Assembly (NCBI RefSeq): GCF_963667405.1
Contig: NZ_OY763408.1
Span: 1,015,757 to 1,079,756 of the forward strand
Origin: an uncultured Sphaerochaeta sp.
GTDB taxonomy: Bacteria > Spirochaetota > Spirochaetia > Sphaerochaetales > Sphaerochaetaceae
Length of the DNA stretch: 64,000 nucleotides
Direction of reading: 5' to 3'
A model generated the notes under the pieces. The model saw nothing but the letters and a program-made list of their open reading frames with translations. It did not search any database and was not told the DNA's origin. Position numbers and translations under genes: made by a program. Shown in pieces: positions 23,351 to 32,427 of this stretch; within the stretch, counting starts at the first letter, position 1, and each line of letters starts with the position of its first letter.

Positions 23351-24319
23351 TTAGTTCTGGACTTCGCTGCGGTCGTGGGCAGGGGGAAGCGGTGGGCTGA
23401 TCATATCGATTTTCCTCATTACCTCAACAGGGAGAACTACCTCGAGGGCGGCAAGGGAGTCTCGCAGCTGGGTGTCGTTTGCACTGCCGATGATGGGGCA
23501 GGTCACCTTCGGATTTGCCATGACCCAGGCAACTGCCAAGGTGGCTTCCTTCAGCCCAAGTTCTCGCGCCAGCTCAGAAAAATCGGTGGCAACCTGCTCA
23601 TAGAACGGTCCACCGTAGCGCTTGCTGTAGGCAGGGTTCTCCACCAGGCGTCCGCTGCCTTCCTTCCCCTTTCCGTACCGCCCGGTAAGCAGGCCGCCCC
23701 CCAACGGGCTGTACGTCATAACTGCAAGGTTCTCTTTTTGAGCCATGGGAAGCAACTCCACTTCCGCCATGCGCTTGGCGATGTTGTACATCGGCTGGAT
23801 GGCGTGGATGCCTGCCAGATGTTCGAGCTTTGCCGTCCAAAGCAAGCGCTCCACCTGGAATGCGGCGTGGTTGCTCACCCCTACGCAGAGAAACTTTCCC
23901 TCCCGGTGCAGAATGTCCAGGGTACGGAGGATCTCCTCCTCGTCGGTCTGGTCATCAAAGCCATGGAGGAAGAAGACATCGACATACTCTGTCTTCAGAC
24001 GCTTCAGGCTCTCTTCAAGACTTTTTCTGAGATTCTTTGCAGAGCTCCCCCGTTGGTTGGGATCATCGCCCATCGGGCTGAACGCCTTGGTGGTGATGAC
24101 CACCTTTTCCCGCTCGGCATGGATGAAAGAACCAAGGTACTCCTCGGCCACTCCCGACTGGTAGACATTCGCACAATCGAAGAAGTTGATTCCATGCTCC
24201 CTGCACAGCTTGTACATTGTCCCGGCCATCTGGTAGTCGGCACGATGCCCGAAGCTCATGGTGCCGAAACACTGTCTGGATACCTTGATTCCCGTCTTTC
24301 CGAATGTGCGATACTCCAT
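23351..24319 (-). CDS. Aldo/keto reductase
   Basis: The 322-residue TIM-barrel oxidoreductase begins MEYRTFGKTGIKVSRQCFGT. It has the catalytic Asp/Tyr segment FDCANVYQSG (about 50-59), Lys in ITTKAF (about 79) and YSPLGGGLLTGRYG typical of the NADPH-dependent YajO/Tas-type group. The physiological carbonyl substrate is unknown. It lies 14 bases downstream of the ADP-ribosylglycohydrolase-like gene and is probably co-transcribed. Confidence 0.88.
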   Translation of the reverse strand: MEYRTFGKTGIKVSRQCFGTMSFGHRADYQMAGTMYKLCREHGINFFDCANVYQSGVAEEYLGSFIHAEREKVVITTKAFSPMGDDPNQRGSSAKNLRKSLEESLKRLKTEYVDVFFLHGFDDQTDEEEILRTLDILHREGKFLCVGVSNHAAFQVERLLWTAKLEHLAGIHAIQPMYNIAKRMAEVELLPMAQKENLAVMTYSPLGGGLLTGRYGKGKEGSGRLVENPAYSKRYGGPFYEQVATDFSELARELGLKEATLAVAWVMANPKVTCPIIGSANDTQLRDSLAALEVVLPVEVMRKIDMISPPLPPAHDRSEVQN

Positions 24320-24333
24320 GGTTGCTCCCTTTC

Positions 24334-25278
24334 TCAGATCTCCAAATCCAGAAGGCTGCCGGCAAGCGTGCGGGCAAGCTTCTCCATCCGTATAGTCTCA
24401 CGCTTGAAGAGCGTCTGTTTCTTGATCAGCTCATCGAGGGCAGGCGAAACAAACAATTCATCCACCCATCGTTCAGGAACCGCCCCAGAGCCTGCCAATC
24501 CCGCTGCAAGACCACCGAAGAGAGCACAGCACAGGCGTGCGTTGCCACCCCTGGATGCAAGCAGGCTTACTCCCGCCTCATAGGAGTCCGACAGGAGCAG
24601 GGTGCTGAAAACGGTATCCATGACAGGAAGGATCATCGACTGTTGCTTTCCCTCGTATTGGGGTATGGCCTTTCTTGCCATACAGGTCTTGAGCATCATG
24701 TTAAGCTTTTCATCCATGCCAAGCTTTGTGCAGTGTTGCTGCAGCAGGCGCAACAGCATAGGAGCACTCTCAGCCTTCTCTGCGATGACCAGGGAGTAGG
24801 CCAAGCTCATGAGGAACGCGGCGTCCTGAGCCAGGGAGGACGTACTGAACAGGGAACTCTCGGTGCGTGAGAGCATTGCTTGCTGTTTCGTGCTCTTGCC
24901 CACCAGTGCCAAACCCATCACCACCGAGCGTGAAAGCATGACAGCCGATTCCGTGTTGGAGGCTTCCTTCGCAAGACTGGAGGCAAGCGCTGCAGACAGT
25001 TCTGCATCCTCACACTTAGCATACTTGCGGTAGCTTGCTTTCACATGGTCGGCAAGCAAAGCCTTGTTGTCGAGCATGCTCAAGGCCAGAAGGACGGAGA
25101 GATCACTGGCCTCACCGCTCATGCCGCACAGCTCATTCAGGCTTTCGAGGGTATAGACCTCGGCGAGGCCGTCCGGAGCAAGGTCGGCTATCTCCTGTAC
25201 ATCCCGTCCCTCGCTCTGGCTTCCAAACCCGTCTCCGGTGAACCAGCCCAACAGTGCTCCATATGCTCTCTCTTCCAT
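24334..25278 (-). CDS. ADP-ribosylglycohydrolase-fold protein with altered metal site
   Basis: The 314-residue all-helical protein begins MEERAYGALLGWFTGDGFGSQSEG, the DraG/ARH fold N-terminus. The C-terminal segment GGNARLCCALFGGLAAGLAGSGAVPERW aligns with the family's GGDTDT-type metal-binding helix, but both Asp residues are replaced. The N-terminal TDDT motif is also not preserved (GEASDLSVLLAL). The dinuclear magnesium site is therefore probably lost, and the protein may bind rather than cleave ADP-ribose-like ligands. GAGAGGG precedes the ATG at 25278. It sits between two aldo/keto reductase genes on the same strand. Confidence 0.75.
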   Translation of the reverse strand: MEERAYGALLGWFTGDGFGSQSEGRDVQEIADLAPDGLAEVYTLESLNELCGMSGEASDLSVLLALSMLDNKALLADHVKASYRKYAKCEDAELSAALASSLAKEASNTESAVMLSRSVVMGLALVGKSTKQQAMLSRTESSLFSTSSLAQDAAFLMSLAYSLVIAEKAESAPMLLRLLQQHCTKLGMDEKLNMMLKTCMARKAIPQYEGKQQSMILPVMDTVFSTLLLSDSYEAGVSLLASRGGNARLCCALFGGLAAGLAGSGAVPERWVDELFVSPALDELIKKQTLFKRETIRMEKLARTLAGSLLDLEI

Positions 25279-25337
25279 GTTGTCCCTCTCTGTATCCACG
25301 ATACCCGAACCAAGGAAAAAAGACGAGGCCCTTTGTG

Positions 25338-26468
25338 CTACCTTTGCGCTTGCTCCAACTCAGATTGCACCCGTTTCAGATCCATCGGGATGTTGATGTG
25401 CTGTGGGCACAGGGGAACACATTGGCCGCACTCCGTGCAGGAATTCGGTCTCTTGTCCTGTTCCTTCTCATGCTCCCACATCTGTTTCACCACCGCATAG
25501 TTGTCGAACATCCTGAACTTGTTCCAGAGTGCGAAGTTTCCCGGAATATCCACCCCAAAGGGGCACGGCATGCAGTACTTGCATCCGGTGCACCCGTTTC
25601 CGACACGGCCGCGCATGATAGAGCCGATCTCTTCCAGGGTTTCCACCTCGTGCTTGGTAAGCGGGGTATAGTCAGCGAAGGTCTCCAGGTTCTCCTGCAC
25701 CTGAGCGTAGGTGGACATGCCGCTCAGGATTACCTTCACATTCGGATGGTCGGCCACCCACTTCAAGGCGTAGGCCGCACTGCTTGTCTTTGTACCCAGT
25801 GCTTGCAGCTTGCCCTCAAGGTCCGGGGGAAGGGATGCAAGCGAGCCTCCCTTGATCGGTTCCATGACAATGACGGGAATGCCCAGCTTTGTGCACAGCT
25901 CGTATCCCTTGTCCCCTGCCTGTTCCTCGGTGTCGAGATAGTTGTACTGGATCTGGCAGAAATCCCAGCTGCGGAACGTAGCGATATAGTCAAAGTCCTC
26001 ATAGATGGAGTGAAAGGAGAACCCAAGGTGCTTGATCCTGCCCCGTTTCTGCTCCTCTTCCAGGTAGGTTACCACCCCAAGGTCCACCATCTTGACGAAG
26101 GCCGTCTTATCGATGGCGTGGATCAGGTAGAAGTCGATGTACTCATGGCCAAGCCGTGTAAGCTGTTCCTCAAAGAGTCGTTTGGCATCATCAAGGGAGT
26201 TGACCAGCCATTGCGGCAACTTGGTGGCAAGCAGGTAGCTGGAGCGCTGATGTTTTTTGAGGTACGCGCCCAGGAAGGGTTCGCTCTCGCCATTGTGGTA
26301 GGTATAGGCAGTATCGTAATACGTGACACCATTCTCGTAGGCCAGATCGAGCATTTTCTCAGCCTCAGCCCTGTCTATGGCTCCCTTGCCGTCAAGCGGA
26401 AGCCGCATGGCTCCAAAACCGAGCAAGGCCGTCCTGATGTCCATATTCTCAAACAGTCGTTCTTCCAT
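25338..26468 (-). CDS. Aldo/keto reductase with C-terminal ferredoxin domain
   Basis: The 376-residue protein joins an aldo/keto reductase barrel (about 1-275; YYDTAYTYHNGESE with the catalytic Tyr) to a 2[4Fe-4S] domain (about 285-376; CTGCKYCMPCPFGV and CTECGQCVPLCPQ). This layout is widespread in anaerobes and links NAD(P)H or ferredoxin electrons to an unidentified carbonyl substrate. AGGAG precedes the ATG. It is the first gene of the minus-strand run ending at 23,351. Confidence 0.9.
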   Translation of the reverse strand: MEERLFENMDIRTALLGFGAMRLPLDGKGAIDRAEAEKMLDLAYENGVTYYDTAYTYHNGESEPFLGAYLKKHQRSSYLLATKLPQWLVNSLDDAKRLFEEQLTRLGHEYIDFYLIHAIDKTAFVKMVDLGVVTYLEEEQKRGRIKHLGFSFHSIYEDFDYIATFRSWDFCQIQYNYLDTEEQAGDKGYELCTKLGIPVIVMEPIKGGSLASLPPDLEGKLQALGTKTSSAAYALKWVADHPNVKVILSGMSTYAQVQENLETFADYTPLTKHEVETLEEIGSIMRGRVGNGCTGCKYCMPCPFGVDIPGNFALWNKFRMFDNYAVVKQMWEHEKEQDKRPNSCTECGQCVPLCPQHINIPMDLKRVQSELEQAQR

Positions 26469-26603
26469 GTAGGTGCTCCTGATTTAGTTTATTGTCTGGT
26501 ATTGTAGCATGAATTTTTCGGGATTTTGGAAAAAAGCTCCAATTCTTGGCTTGCCCGTCCCTACGTGTGCTTGTATGCTTGATGAGGTTTGGGGAGGTTT
26601 GTC

Positions 26604-27818
26604 GTGGCTCTGAAGCAGTACAGCAAGAACATAGGGCTCTCGTATGCCTTCACCGTATGTATGAATCTCTCCTTTACCCACGGCATCTGGATGATCTATC
26701 TTGCAAGCCGGGGTTTCTCTCTCATCCAACTCGGAGCGCTTGAGGCAATCTTTCACATCACCAGCTTCCTCATGGAAGTTCCTACCGGTTCAGTGGCAGA
26801 CATCTGGGGACGCAAGGCAAGCCGGCTCGCCGGAAGAGTCTGCTATGCGTTGAGTCTGGTGCTGATGTACTGGGGACCTACCTTCTGGCTGCAGATCCTT
26901 GCCTTTGTCCTCAGTGCCCTGGGGTACAACCTGGAGTCGGGAGCCGGCGATGCCCTGCTCTACGATTCGCTGCTGCTCGATGCGGATGAGAGCCGGTACC
27001 TCTCGGTGAAAGGGAAGGATGAGTTGCTCTACAACGTTGCTTCCATCATCGCTTTCCTGGTCGGAGGATACCTTGCCAGTGTTGACTACCTGTTGGCCTT
27101 TGGCCTTACGGTACTATTCGGCCTCATCGGGTTTGTTGTAGCCCTCTTTTTCAAGGAGCCTGCCATCCGCGAAGAGCACAAGGATGCGCAGCGGCCCAGT
27201 CTGGTGAAAAGCATAGCATCCTCGCTGAGAAGCCAGCTGGTAGACAGCATGAAGGTCTTTGCTTCCACCCCTCGGATAGCATTCCTCATCATCTTCAGTG
27301 AGTCGCTCTTTGCCTTCATGATCTGCCTTTTCTTCTATTTGCAGAACCACTGGACGAACCTCGGGTATACGACTGATGTCATCGGGATCATCTTTTCCCT
27401 TCATGCACTGGTTGCAGCCATCTTTTCGGTGAATGCTGACCGGATAGAACGCATCATCGGACAGAAGGGCATCCTCATCGTCTGTCCGATATTGCTGCTG
27501 TTCACGCTTTGGACGGTAGCACTCACTCCCTATTCGGCTTTTTTCTACATCCTCAATGGGAGCCTGGAAGGGCTTCTGGCCCCTACCATCTCAACCTATC
27601 TCAACCGCCTGATCCCCTCGCGGTTCCGGGCGACCATCCTCAGCTTCCAGAGCATGGCATACAGCCTCTTCATGATCATGATCTTCCCCCTCGTCGGCCT
27701 GATCGGAAGCCTGTACTCCCTTCCCTTTGCCTTCGCTCTCATGGCAGCGCTGGCCACCGTGTTGGTTGTCCCGTACCTGGTGATCATCACCCGAAACAAG
27801 AAAAGCAGAAAGCTCTGA
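26604..27818 (+). CDS. Major facilitator superfamily transporter
   Basis: The 404-residue protein has 12 predicted membrane segments. The MFS loop motif is in GSVADIWGRKASRLAG (about 67-82). GTG at 26604 is chosen because GGGGAGG ends six bases before it; the TTG five codons upstream lies inside that ribosome site. Sequence alone does not give a substrate. The family resemblance is to drug or metabolite exporters. It shares a strand with the acyltransferase gene 53 bases on. Confidence 0.85.
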   Translation: MALKQYSKNIGLSYAFTVCMNLSFTHGIWMIYLASRGFSLIQLGALEAIFHITSFLMEVPTGSVADIWGRKASRLAGRVCYALSLVLMYWGPTFWLQILAFVLSALGYNLESGAGDALLYDSLLLDADESRYLSVKGKDELLYNVASIIAFLVGGYLASVDYLLAFGLTVLFGLIGFVVALFFKEPAIREEHKDAQRPSLVKSIASSLRSQLVDSMKVFASTPRIAFLIIFSESLFAFMICLFFYLQNHWTNLGYTTDVIGIIFSLHALVAAIFSVNADRIERIIGQKGILIVCPILLLFTLWTVALTPYSAFFYILNGSLEGLLAPTISTYLNRLIPSRFRATILSFQSMAYSLFMIMIFPLVGLIGSLYSLPFAFALMAALATVLVVPYLVIITRNKKSRKL

Positions 27819-27871
27819 GGCTGGGCACTGCTCTTCTTGGCAGGAGGGAACCTCTCTGCTATCATGGGGCA

Positions 27872-28540
27872 ATGAAGATAACCGAGCGTCTCATCAACAG
27901 CCTCCTCAGAACCTTTTTCCGCCTGTTTTTCCGCATCGACCGAAGTGAACTTTCAAAGATTCCCCATGAAGGTCCTCTTCTGATGATGGTCAACCATACC
28001 TCCAATCTGGAAGGGCCCATGCTCTATGCTTTCCTGCAGCCACGGAAACTGCATGCCATGGCCAAGCAGGAACTCTGGGACCACAAGTTCATGGCCTATC
28101 TGATGGAGCTCTGGGGCTCCATCCCTGTTGACCGGCAGAATATGGGCAGGGCAACCATGGATGCCTGCTTCAAGGTGCTGGATGAGCAGCACATCCTTGC
28201 CATCGCCCCGGAAGGGACGCGCAGCCATGACGGCAAGTTGCAGGAAGGAAAGGGTGGGATTGCATTCATCGCCCACAAGAAGGGCACCCCGATGATTCCT
28301 GTCGCTGTGATGGGCTTCACCGATTTCAAAAAGAATATCAAACGCCTCAGAAGAACCGTCATCACCGTAAAGGTTGGTGAGGTTTTTGAGATTGTCCAGA
28401 AGGGTGGCCGTATTGATGCCGATACCCGCCAGGCTCTGGCTGATGAGATCATGCTCCGCCTGGCTGCCTTGATGCCGCCCTCCCTTCGGGGGCACTACGA
28501 AGGCATGCCCATCTCCTTCACCCTCACAAAGGACGCATGA
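27872..28540 (+). CDS. plsC: PlsC-type 1-acyl-sn-glycerol-3-phosphate acyltransferase
   Basis: The 222-residue membrane-associated acyltransferase has NHTSNLEGP (about 49-57) where the family has NH-x4-D, so the catalytic Asp is replaced by Glu. EGTRS follows at about 113 and an IPVAVMG segment near 147. It would make phosphatidic acid. The start is the ATG at 27872; a long in-frame upstream extension is a shadow of the MFS gene. It overlaps the convergent acyltransferase gene by 17 bases. Confidence 0.85.
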   Translation: MKITERLINSLLRTFFRLFFRIDRSELSKIPHEGPLLMMVNHTSNLEGPMLYAFLQPRKLHAMAKQELWDHKFMAYLMELWGSIPVDRQNMGRATMDACFKVLDEQHILAIAPEGTRSHDGKLQEGKGGIAFIAHKKGTPMIPVAVMGFTDFKKNIKRLRRTVITVKVGEVFEIVQKGGRIDADTRQALADEIMLRLAALMPPSLRGHYEGMPISFTLTKDA

Positions 28541-29723
28541 TCGTTTCCAGTTCCTTGCTGGTCTGCTCAAGCGTCTCATAGGTTGCATGGTCAATGACAG
28601 AGAGCCGCTGTTTGCGGCTTTCCGTTCCTTGCAGCAATGCGTTGACCCGGATCGGTTCACCGATGAGCAGGTGGGCCCGCTTCCCCTTGGGTGAGTATCG
28701 GGTATTGATGGAGCCGCCTTCGATGCGGTTGATGATGTCCAGAAGGTTCAGGACCAGTTCCTTTTGCCTGGTTTCCTCATCTCTTCCCTCCCCGTACTCC
28801 CTGTCAAGATATTCAAGAACATCAACCACTTGGCTGTAGGTCAGAAATATTGAGGCTTCATCCTTTCTTGCCTGGTCGAAGGGGACGGCTCCGAACAGGA
28901 TGTCCTGCCCGGCGTACCGCAGGGCGAAGAGACGGTCGAGGGTGCTGCTCCCACTGTGCTCGATACCGGCCAAGGCTTCCCCCTTTTCCAGCAATTGGCT
29001 GCAAAGGCTGTCCCTTCGCTCGATCAACGGGCAATCCTTGCAGTCCTCAAGGCCGAATGCACGTGCAACCAGGGAAAGCGTATGGTCGAAGGCTTCGTCG
29101 AGAGCATTCTCTTCTGCCAACGCATGCGAGCTCTTTTGCTGCCAAACCGACAAGAGCTCCCCAAGGGTAGGGGGATACTCATACCCGGTGGCAATGGGAA
29201 GAATGGTCACATCCTTGCCGCTCTCCATCGCCCACAAGGCGAAGGACGCAAGCCCTGCCTGCAGCTTGGCGCAATGGAACATGTGATACGTCACCTGTCC
29301 CTCAGGGGCAAGACAAAGCGGGAATCTTCCCTCCTTGAGTTCTCTCTTGAGCAGTTCAATCCCCTCACGGTTGGAAAAACGGTTCTGCACCGCTACGAAG
29401 CCAAGTCGGGGGAAGAGAAACCGCGTGACCTTTCCCGCCCAGTTCAGGACATCCCTGCCGTAGAGGAAGCGGAGGTGCAGCTGCTTGACTCCCACCAGAA
29501 TGACCGGTGCGTCCTCCTTGGCTGTGTGCCGGAACGCAATGATGAGGCGCTGCTTTCCCTGGAGAAAGGCAGTCAGCTCCTGGTCGAGAACCTGTTTGCG
29601 GTGGATCTCCAGACCCTTGATGCCCTCGCCGAGATGCAGGTACCTAGGACCTATCATGCGCACCAAAGCTCTCATCACAGGCGAGTAGCGGGGTTGGGGA
29701 AAACTCTGGTTCGCGTGCTTCAC
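28524..29723 (-). CDS. Acyltransferase-domain protein (399 aa)
   Basis: The protein contains an intact acyltransferase core: FRHTAKEDAP (H-x4-D, about 63-72), a lipid-binding FVAVQNRFSNREG segment and APEGQVTYH (about 138). This is followed by about 200 helical residues of unknown role and a LLIGEPIRVN segment near 350. It probably transfers an acyl group to a lysophospholipid or related acceptor. The ATG overlaps the stop of the upstream transporter gene (ATGA), so serpin, transporter and acyltransferase form one transcript. Confidence 0.8.
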   Translation of the reverse strand: MKHANQSFPQPRYSPVMRALVRMIGPRYLHLGEGIKGLEIHRKQVLDQELTAFLQGKQRLIIAFRHTAKEDAPVILVGVKQLHLRFLYGRDVLNWAGKVTRFLFPRLGFVAVQNRFSNREGIELLKRELKEGRFPLCLAPEGQVTYHMFHCAKLQAGLASFALWAMESGKDVTILPIATGYEYPPTLGELLSVWQQKSSHALAEENALDEAFDHTLSLVARAFGLEDCKDCPLIERRDSLCSQLLEKGEALAGIEHSGSSTLDRLFALRYAGQDILFGAVPFDQARKDEASIFLTYSQVVDVLEYLDREYGEGRDEETRQKELVLNLLDIINRIEGGSINTRYSPKGKRAHLLIGEPIRVNALLQGTESRKQRLSVIDHATYETLEQTSKELETIMRPL

Positions 29724-31072
29724 TGCTCACTCCGCTGAGAAAGAATACGCTGGTAAAATGCTTGGTCGATGGGGTAGTGCCTGAGGATGATGATGCCCAG
29801 GACATACCAGATGAGGGGAAGCGGACCGCACAGCAGCATGATGCCGGTTTTGGCCATAGATCCCACCGCTTCGCTCTGGTAGCCGAAGAGTGCAAGGATC
29901 CAGCCGTTGAGCGCCAGGGCAAAGGCCTGCCCCAGCTTGCTTGAGAAGGTCCACAGGCTGGAAAACACCCCCTCCCGGCGTCCTTTTGCATGCAAAGTGA
30001 CATCATATTCGACAATATCGGGGAGAATGGCATGGGGCATGACGTAGTGGGTGGACAAGCCGATGCCCGAAACAGCCATGATGATGACCCCGAAGACCGG
30101 CCCCAGACGCTGGCCCAACAGGCTGAAGAGCAAGACACCCATGCTCATGATGCCCATCCCTATCATATAGCACCGCTTCTTGCCGATGCGGTGGGAGATG
30201 CGCACCCAGATGGGTATGCACAGCAGGCTGAAGGAGAGCAGTGCCACCAAGGCAAGCTGGAACAGGCCCTCGTTGCCGAAGATATAGGTGAAGTAGTAGA
30301 CCAAAGACCCTTGCACCATGGAAGTTCCGGTGATGAAGAAGGTCCAGGGAAGCAGTGCGGTAAGGAAGACTTTCTCCTTGAGCACCTCTGCAAAGGTGGA
30401 GAAGAAACCTTCCTGCACCTCTTTCTCCGGGTGTGCGGGCTCGGTGATGGCAAACACGGTTGCCAGGGTGGAGAAGAGCATCACTGCTCCCATGAAGGTC
30501 CCCATCATCGACCAACCCAGATTTTCTGTTGGGAAGGCAGAGACGATGGGCATGACCAAAGCAGCCCCGACAAAGGTGCCGACCACCGCAAAGCTCATCC
30601 GGTATCCGGTGAGGATGGTCCGTTGGTAGTAGTCATCGGTAAGCTCGGGCAATAGTGCCGCATAGGGAATGTTCACCAGGGTGTAGGCGGTGTTGAGCAG
30701 GCAATAGAGAAAGGTGAGGTAGACAAAGAGAAGCCCTTGGCTGGAGAGTTCCACCGGGGTGAAGAGCAGCCCCATGCAGAAAAAGGAGATGATTGCGCCG
30801 ACGAACATATAGGGCCTGCGTCGTCCAAAGCGGGTGCGGGTCCTGTCGGAGAGGTACCCGGTCACCGGGTCGGTGACGGCATCCCATATCTTGCCTATCA
30901 TCAGGGCAGTGCCGGCAAGGGCCGGAAGCAGACCCACCACATCGGTGAAGTAGTAGAGCAGGTAGAAACCGATGATGGTGAAAAACAGGTTCCCGCCCAG
31001 ATCGCCAATGCCGAATCCGAGCTTGGTGCGTAGGGTGATGGCTTTGATGGGGTGCCTCCTCGTTGGTGTCAT
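29720..31072 (-). CDS. GPH-family (MelB-type) sugar:cation symporter
   Basis: The 450-residue, 12-span protein has the GPH signature KIWDAVTDPVTGYLSDRTRTRFGRRRP (written here as KIWDAVTDPVTGYLSD then RTRTRFGRRRP, about 61-87) and a second NIPYAALLPELTDD segment near 135. It would import an oligosaccharide or glycoside with sodium or protons. The gene overlaps the serpin gene upstream and the acyltransferase gene downstream by four bases each (ATGA). No glycosidase accompanies it. Confidence 0.87.
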   Translation of the reverse strand: MTPTRRHPIKAITLRTKLGFGIGDLGGNLFFTIIGFYLLYYFTDVVGLLPALAGTALMIGKIWDAVTDPVTGYLSDRTRTRFGRRRPYMFVGAIISFFCMGLLFTPVELSSQGLLFVYLTFLYCLLNTAYTLVNIPYAALLPELTDDYYQRTILTGYRMSFAVVGTFVGAALVMPIVSAFPTENLGWSMMGTFMGAVMLFSTLATVFAITEPAHPEKEVQEGFFSTFAEVLKEKVFLTALLPWTFFITGTSMVQGSLVYYFTYIFGNEGLFQLALVALLSFSLLCIPIWVRISHRIGKKRCYMIGMGIMSMGVLLFSLLGQRLGPVFGVIIMAVSGIGLSTHYVMPHAILPDIVEYDVTLHAKGRREGVFSSLWTFSSKLGQAFALALNGWILALFGYQSEAVGSMAKTGIMLLCGPLPLIWYVLGIIILRHYPIDQAFYQRILSQRSEQ

Positions 31073-32295
31073 CTAAGCTGCGGGCTGTCCAGGACACCCA
31101 TAAAAAGGGGAATGTGTGCTTCAAGATCAAGAATTGCGTAGAAGAAAGGCCGATCGAAGATGAGCACCAGCTCATCCTGGGGTGCCATGCTGGTGGCTCT
31201 CATCATCACCGCAGTCACTGCAGCGGCCTCGGTACCTTGCTCGTCAACCCTGATGAACGTCTTGTGGAGCACCTCATCGATCACCACTTCCTTGCTGCTT
31301 GGGGAGAGCAAGGCTGAGAAGTCAGCCTGCATGGGGTTGAAACACTCACTCATCCCCAGTCGGCTCAGGTTGTCAACCAAGCTGTCCTTGTAGGTGCTTT
31401 CAAACTTGGGCAGGCTCAGGCGCACTCTTGTGTGTTTGCTTTGCTTCGCTTGGTCAAGGAGGAAAAAACTGAAGCGCGAATCATTCCAACCTTCCAGATA
31501 CGTGGTGATGTCTGTTTCCTCATCCGGCAGCAGAAGCACCATGGTGTAGCGCTGGTTCTGGTACGGAAGGGTCAGCAGGGATGCCCCATCGATGCTTGCG
31601 TAGGGGAAAAACCCTGTTTGGTTGAGAAATGGGGCCCGAACATCCCCGCTTTTGGCATGAAAGGTCCTTTTGGCGGTTGCCGTCGCTTCGAAGGGAGATT
31701 TCCAGTCATCCTTGAAGGAGATGGCATTGATGAGGTAGAGCACCATATCTTCCCGGGTTGCGTCGATGATGGAGTCGATGGCGTTGCGTGTTGCCTTGCT
31801 CACCCAGTCGTTGATTCTCTTGGCACTGGAGGCCTTTGAGAAGTCCAGCCCGGCCGCTTCGGCCTGATAGTAGTGTTTTGCTTCCCGTTCGAAGGCTTGG
31901 GAGAGCGAAAGACGCTGGTTCACCCAGAGGCTGTTTGCGATGGAGACTTCTTCAGGAAGACGGGAAAGGTAGAAGAGGCTTTCCCGATTGAGCGCATCCT
32001 TATCCAGATGCCCCTCGGTCAGGACTTCGATCATCTCTCGTTGCGTCTCTCCCTCAGCTCCGTTTGCACTCATGGCCAGAACGAGAAGTGCGGAGAGTGG
32101 GCTGATCATCCTGTTTGCATCCTGCCCAAGCCCATCGAGAAACAATTTGTCGGAAAACTGCCTCACTGACGAACCGAAGGCGAGACTTCCCTGCGGGTCG
32201 TGCTGGGCAGGGGGCAATGGCTCTGCTATGGGCATGCCGAAGGCTAGGGTGGGAAGTATGCAAAGAATCCATAAGATGAGGATGTGCCTACGCAT
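31069..32295 (-). CDS. Secreted serpin (serine protease inhibitor)
   Basis: The 408-residue protein has a signal peptide (MRRHILILWILCILPTLAFG) and a complete serpin fold: NRMISPLSALLVLAMSANGA near 50, INDWVSKATRNAIDSII near 145, and the breach/hinge VDEQGTEAAAVTAVMM near 355-370, followed by FDRPFFYAI. The small-residue hinge is of the inhibitory type. The reactive bond lies in the MMRATSMAP stretch and the P1 residue is uncertain. GGAGAG precedes the ATG at 32295. Bacterial serpins are uncommon and are usually found in gut-associated or thermophilic species. Here it leads an operon with a sugar symporter and an acyltransferase. Confidence 0.9.
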   Translation of the reverse strand: MRRHILILWILCILPTLAFGMPIAEPLPPAQHDPQGSLAFGSSVRQFSDKLFLDGLGQDANRMISPLSALLVLAMSANGAEGETQREMIEVLTEGHLDKDALNRESLFYLSRLPEEVSIANSLWVNQRLSLSQAFEREAKHYYQAEAAGLDFSKASSAKRINDWVSKATRNAIDSIIDATREDMVLYLINAISFKDDWKSPFEATATAKRTFHAKSGDVRAPFLNQTGFFPYASIDGASLLTLPYQNQRYTMVLLLPDEETDITTYLEGWNDSRFSFFLLDQAKQSKHTRVRLSLPKFESTYKDSLVDNLSRLGMSECFNPMQADFSALLSPSSKEVVIDEVLHKTFIRVDEQGTEAAAVTAVMMRATSMAPQDELVLIFDRPFFYAILDLEAHIPLFMGVLDSPQLR

Positions 32296-32427
32296 GGTGT
32301 TCTCTCCTTGGTGGATGTATTCTAACACGGAGCGTACAGAGCTCAAAGGTTTTATCCACTCTGAAGCAGAGCTTCACATGATTCACAAACTGGGCCCCTA
32401 GGCTAAGGGACAATGGAGAGATAGAGG

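Noticed and set aside
23351..26468. Two aldo/keto reductases as tandem duplicates
   Set aside because: They differ in subfamily, and only one has a ferredoxin domain; a recent duplication is not supported.
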